Assembly: GCA_033439265.1 (NCBI GenBank)
Contig: JAVTVX010000001.1
Span: 16,944,608-17,008,607 of the forward strand
Length of the DNA stretch: 64,000 bases
Source: Dillenia suffruticosa
Lineage: Eukaryota; Streptophyta; Magnoliopsida; Dilleniales; Dilleniaceae
Reading direction: 5' to 3'
Below, piece by piece: positions 58,746-64,000 of this stretch; position 1 is the first letter of the stretch, and each line of letters starts with the position of its first letter. The notes below the pieces were generated by a model that saw only the letters and a list, made by a program, of their open reading frames with translations, did no database searches and was not told the origin of the DNA. A program made the translations under genes and the position numbers.

Positions 58746-59334
58746 CCCAAAACGATAGTATTTTTGGCATAAACTTCAAAACATGTGAAAGCCAAGTTTT
58801 TAAAGTGACTCAAATACTAAAATAGGGAAAAATCTAGATTTGCAGCAGCATGTCATTGTTGAATTACAGTAATTATGAAGAAATTAAGGAAATTGACTGA
58901 CAAGCCATATGAAATAGGAGAAACGGCGATCATTATTCTGAAACAAAACATTTAGCATCATATATGCACAACTCAATCAGCTTAATTATGTATTTCCTCT
59001 AAGGTGGATTCATTTTTTGAAATCCATTAATTCTTTGATCATAATTCTACAAAATTTTCAATTATTACTTAATATGCATATATATATATATATATATAAT
59101 ATTGAAATTTCAAAAACTTTATTAAAATTGTTTTATATTTGTCATGTCACTCAAAATTTAAATTCAAATTGTATGGTCCCAATTGTTATTTTAGAGAATA
59201 TTGTTATATTTTATCATAAAATATTATCAATTTCTTTGCGTAGACAATTTTTTGTATAAGGTGGGACTTACCACCCAAAGTGAGATCGAACTTCCCAGTG
59301 TACAACTATACTATTTTAACAAATGTCTAATTGA

Positions 59335-59480
59335 TTCTAGAGATTGATTTTTCTTAAATAAAATTTCGATTTTGAATTTTGTGTATAAAAAAGACAGGTG
59401 TCAAGAGAGTTTAACTTAATTCAAACTAAATTTAATTAGATTTAATATTATTACTGATATTAATAATTTATATATATATA
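59335..59480. repeat. Dispersed repeat family A, copy 4
   Basis: 'aataaaatttcgattttgaattttgtgtata' then 'tcaagagagttt', 'aaatttaattagatttaatatt', 'actgatattaataattt'. Aligns with 57400-57570. Confidence 0.5.
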
Positions 59481-60414
59481 TATATATATAAAAACTATAC
59501 TATTTTGCATTGTCCTTACATTACCATCATTTTTTTTTATTTTATATAAAAAGAATTTGAATTATTAATACATTAATAAATTTTCTATATATAAAAATTA
59601 TATCTCATCTTTCAACCGAATTGATTTTAATTCTTTTACATAAAGCCTAAAAATGCGGGGAAGAAGGGGCCGAGGATATTGTTAAAAATTTTAGAAATAT
59701 TGTTAAAATCACTCTAAAAGACTTTTATTCGTAAAAATTATAATATTTCGGTTCCTACCAAATAACCTATTTACTATATATTATATTTTATCTCTTAATA
59801 TAATTTTCTTTTGTTTATTTATCCCAAATTCAGGGAATGGTTTAAAACAGAGGGATGCTGAGATGGCATCGTGGGGTTATGATTGTTGTGTTTGTACGAG
59901 GGAAGGTTGGCAATAGAGCGAGGTGTCAATAAGGCAAGGCAGCCAAGTCAGACAAGCTTTAGAAGATGAGCTCATTTATCGTAGAAGAACCTGGTTGTTG
60001 TCTATTTTTATTTTTATTTCTTTTTTACGTAAAATGGGATGGTCTGGTGCCACCATCGGTTAGATGGTTAGAATTATGGTATGGTTATAAGATTATATAA
60101 ACTAGATGGGTGGAAGAATTATCTTTTTATTCAATATAAATATGTGTGTATGTGATTACATCTTTAAAATAGTTAACTTTGTGAGAATATTGTCCCCACC
60201 TAGTCAACACAACCCCCTCCCCTAACCCCATCTTTGTATAACCAAAAAAAAAAAAAAAGAAAACTTTGTAGGATTATTAATTAATTTTTTATTTAAAAAT
60301 TTGTGAATTTATAATTATATAATAAAATATAATTTTTTCTTTATATAACAACTAACTAACTAAAATCATTACTAGAATTTAACTTTAAAAACTCATAGGT
60401 ATACTAAGACTATT

Positions 60415-60570
60415 TTTTGAAATATATTATCAGTATCTGATAATTATATTGGACCAAACTAAATTAGATTCGAGTCAAGTTGGACATTTAAGTAACAAAA
60501 TTTTTTTTATATCTGTTTTTTCTATACACAAAATTCGAATTCGAGATCTTATTTAATAGAACATAAGCAA
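60415..60570. repeat. Dispersed repeat family A, copy 5 (inverted relative to copies 3 and 4)
   Basis: 'atcagtatctgataattatattgg' ... 'tttctatacacaaaattcgaattcgagatcttattt'. Its reverse complement follows the order of copies 3 and 4. Confidence 0.45.
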
Positions 60571-62064
60571 AACATATTCTAAACCATTCACTTCGCATTT
60601 ATTTTTAGTATATTAAATAAATTAAAGAATTTCACAAATATTTATGTGAAAATCTTGCAATCAAAGCAGAATGAGAGCAAAAATCTTACTACCAATCTAT
60701 AAAATCTTCAATGAGTTCGTCCACTTGTGGTAGTGAATTGAATTTGGACCACTGTCCAATTGAATTTTCACTCCTATAATTTTGACTTCAATTTCACTCC
60801 TTTGATAGCATGGCAATCAATTCGGCTTCCATTGCAACGAAGTCAACTTTTCTCCATAATTTCACATGTATTTGTTAGTAAATAGTTTAGGTGTAAGATT
60901 GCGTGAGTACGATGCAAAATCAAAAGTCTATGGAAAAATTAATGGATGGGAAATGAATTGATACCATTTCCCCCCCGGGGTGGTTATGCTTTTTACGATC
61001 TCATTATTATTATATTTTATCATAATATTCAGAATTATATTTCGATTAATATGATTTAAAAATCTATTGAATATCCTATTTAAGAATGTTTGATCTAACA
61101 TAATTTTTTTTATTTTTAAATTTTAAGTACGAAATTTGATAAAAATACCTAATATCTCATTCCATTAAACCAACTTAGTTATGAATATTATTATTTAAAT
61201 TGAAAAATCATATATATAGTTTGATAATTAACATATCAATATGCTTTTTAAAAAGAATACATTTCAAGTATTAGTAATAATTTTAATTTATTTAATAATA
61301 ATTAATTAAAAAATTATCTATATTATATAATTCTAAATTCATAAAATTTTAATTAAATCAAAATAAAATAATAATTGTTTGTACTGATAAGAGATATACA
61401 ATGCATAAATTTCAGTCGAAAACTTTATACCAAGAAAAGTAGAAAGGTCAAGGTATTCAATTTCCCTGTCAAGTGACCCGAAACCACGTTTTCTGATTTT
61501 TTTTTTTTTTTTTTTTTTTTTGTAAGAAGCAAATTCTAAGGCTGCATGCCAGAGAGCGCCTCCATAAAACCTAATGGGCCAAGTCATATTCCGTGGCATA
61601 TGGACATGGCACATACGCCTATATGTACTTGCCTAAACCCCAGCCTCAATTATTGCATTAATTGCCTCTCCCTTTTGCTGCCAACATCTCACTTTCAAAA
61701 ATTAGAATTCTTTTTACACATAATTCCTCTTCTGTTTTTTTATTAAATTCAAATTTTATTTCATTAATTTAATTTAAATATTAAAATATATCTTAAAAAA
61801 TTAATTCTCTCAAATTTTATTTTTTTATTTTTATAATTCAAATTCAAAATCTATAATTAAAAAAATATAACCTTTAACCACTATACATAATCGATCTTGT
61901 TTCAATTCCTCTTCTACTCTACTCTTGATAAGTTAAAATTTTGGAGCACCCCAGCTGTGTAAGCTAACTACAACCATTTTCATACCATGCAACTATCTGA
62001 TAGTGATATTTTAGAAAAATCAACGTGGATCGATTTAACTAAATATGAAATTGGGTATCCTAAA

Positions 62065-62250
62065 ATATGATTGAGATTCGACTCTCGTCGGGAGTATCGG
62101 GTTCTCATGTGTATGAAGCGTTTTTCGTTAGAAGATCCGTTCTCCGAAAGGAGTCACTGTAACGATCGATCCAGATTAATCGGAACGAAATTCTGGATAC
62201 CGAACGGTATCCAAAATATGATACAAAAATAATAAAAAAAAAATATTTCA
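62065..62250 (+). mobile_element. SINE-like remnant, second copy
   Basis: 'gagattcgactctcgtcggg' (box-B-like), 'ccagattaatcggaacgaaat', 'tctggataccgaacggtatcc', then an A-rich tail (about 62222-62242). Same order as 15950-16120; no box A seen. Confidence 0.45.
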
Positions 62251-62257
62251 GAAAATG

Positions 62258-62283
62258 GGTCTCTCTCTCTATCTCTCTCTCTC
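62258..62283. repeat. (CT)n microsatellite
   Basis: CT repeat with one interruption (tctctctctctatctctctctctc), immediately after the SINE-like tail. Confidence 0.8.
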
Positions 62284-62289
62284 GTGTTA

Positions 62290-64000
62290 ATTGCATTTTG
62301 CTGAATTTGGATGTTGATCTCAAGGAAGCGAAAGGACTGTCCTCATCAATGGGTGCTTGAAAATTTAATTGATTGAAGTGGAATAGATACATGCCCCTTA
62401 TTTTGGTGCTCTTGAATATGATACCAAACTCATCAAAAGCTAGAGAGACTCCAAGTCAAGAGTGGATACCATTGTTGCTTACTTGACAAACCCATGAAGC
62501 ATCATCCCCATGAGTACTTTCATCAAAGTGTCTATTCTTTTTTCTTTCTTTCTTTCGTATTTTTTTTTAATCAGCTTCATCAAAGTGTCTGAGATTTCCT
62601 CAAAGTCTTCCTCAAAAGTGCGTCTTTTATTCTGGTGTTTGTTTGCATAGAAAATGAGTTAACATATTTGAAGATTTTATGTTTAGTTTCCATCACCTAG
62701 GATTAACTGTGAAGAAGAGAGTATGACAAGTTTACATCAAAAAGAAATTTCCTTGGAAAAAAACAAAGAAAAATATTTGTCCTATTAGAAGAGTTTGACA
62801 ACCATGATGGACCATTCAACAGTTCTTGTATAACATCTATTTTAATTGCCTATTATTCAAAATCATTGCTAACAACATTAAATTTAATTTATACACATTT
62901 ATTTATATATAGTCAGAGAAATACTTTACTGCAATTATCATATTATCGTTTTATTCTAAAGTAATTTTAACAATGTCACACCATATACCATGGTCCAAAT
63001 ATGCCGTAACGAGGGAAAATTATGAACATTTCGATTAATAAACCAACACATAAAATAAAGAAGTAATGCTACTCTTGTATGCAATTGTCGATTATTTAGT
63101 AGATGCATTTTTAGCCGGTGGCGGACCTAAGAAGGGATAAGGGTGGACAATTATATTTTCTGAATTTTTTAAAATTCAATTAGTATTTATAACCTATATG
63201 TATTTTACACCTATTTAACTATAATTTTGAACTCATTTGTCATTTTTAAAACTCATTTATTTGATTATATTTTATATAAATCCCTTTTAAAAAATGCATC
63301 ACATAACAAAAATAAAATATGATATCACTATGTATATTTTAAATCAATAAAAAAATATTTATAATCTTTAAAGTCAAAAAAGAAAAAAATAAATAAAATT
63401 ATAACTTTAGAAAATATTAATTTGACATTTACAATTCCATTTTAATATTTTTCTTTTTCCCACCTCTCCTTCCCCCAACTTTCCATCTCCTCTCCCTCTC
63501 CCTCTCGGCCTCTTTTCCCATCCATTTTGTTTTTCTTCTCCTTTCCTTTTCGTTTTTTTCCCCTCTCCTTTCTATATCTTCTTACTCACTACTTTCTCTC
63601 TTATTTCCACATCTTTGATTCCTTTTATATATTTCTTTCACTTATTGAATACCGAGATCTTTATTTTTCAAATTTTTTTTAATTAACTATCGAAATTATT
63701 TTCAAATTTGAATAAAAATTTATTATTTGTTTCATGATAAAAATACATATTTTTAATTAAAATTTTTGATATTTGAAATATTATAATTGAATTATTTTCT
63801 AGTTGATTTTTAAATTTTTTAATATAATTTTATAATTTATATTTATTGTTTGAATAAATATTTTATAATTTTTTGTTTTTTTTGTCTTTGGATTCTAAGT
63901 TCGTTACTGTTTTAAACATTGTGTCGTGATACTACCGCAATGGCAAATTTATAATTTACTGAAAATGATGTTTATTTTTGTATTATTATGAATAAAGACT
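62290..64000. other. Intergenic to window end
   Basis: AT-rich with a pyrimidine-rich stretch around 63450-63610. No gene seen. Confidence 0.5.

Larger units (their letters stand above)
58830..62055. other. AT-rich intergenic region upstream of the ERF gene
   Basis: Includes TA microsatellites near 59078-59098 and 59469-59491, family A repeats, and a T-run at 61499-61521. The open frames here are AT-rich shadows with no domain I can name. Confidence 0.5.

Noticed and set aside
1..64000. CRISPR arrays, rRNA, tRNA genes, operons
   Set aside because: No regularly spaced direct repeats, no rRNA sequence and no tRNA-like cloverleaf with A and B boxes noticed; the repeats present are LTRs and microsatellites.

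Overview
This window looks like nuclear DNA from a eudicot plant. It is AT-rich, it has plant gene families (an AP2/ERF transcription factor, proline-rich cell-wall proteins, a DUF2828/vWA protein), and it has plant LTR retrotransposons primed from initiator tRNA-Met (TGGTATCAGAGC). I cannot name the species.

Layout. 1-1413 is part of a large LTR, inverted, running off the left edge. 1414-7640 is gene-poor, with a degenerate LTR-like block (4682-6192) and exon-like scraps. 8147-10231 (minus) is an intact single-exon DUF2828/vWA gene, and 10923-12047 is its truncated, frameshifted tandem copy. 12050-18100 is AT-rich, with a Ty3/gypsy pol remnant, a small secreted cysteine-rich peptide gene (14599-14847, minus), a SINE-like remnant and copies of a dispersed repeat. 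18289-29641 holds three same-strand genes for secreted, repetitive, proline-rich proteins, each with a TATA box 61-66 bp before the start codon.

The second and third proline-rich genes lie on a tandem duplication of about 5.6 kb. Unit one is about 22.29-27.89 kb and has no LTR element. Unit two is about 27.89-51.22 kb and has been swollen by four LTR insertions: a 3.05-kb solo LTR 3 bp after the stop codon of the third gene (29650-32701); a 7.0-kb Copia element with nearly identical LTRs but ruined coding DNA (34006-41016); a 2.0-kb internally deleted gypsy-type element (41350-43361); and an older minus-strand Copia element (45255-50585) whose 3' end and host flank are duplicated. Each insertion has TG..CA or near-TG..CA ends and a matching 5-bp target-site duplication that I could read.

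To the right, 51.3-53.7 kb has several minus-strand exon-like segments of an unidentified gene. 57932-58597 (minus) is an intact single-exon ERF of the ERF1/ORA59-like group. The rest, to 64000, is AT-rich intergenic DNA with dispersed repeats, a second SINE-like copy and microsatellites.

The protein genes do not form one pathway. The proline-rich genes are a local family probably acting in the cell wall. The DUF2828, ERF and cysteine-rich peptide genes are independent. The most unusual features are the proline-poor block (consensus GHRLAENVED) repeated in the proline-rich proteins, the one-sided loading of LTR elements on one duplicate unit, and the CpG-dense CGCG arrays inside two unrelated LTR elements.
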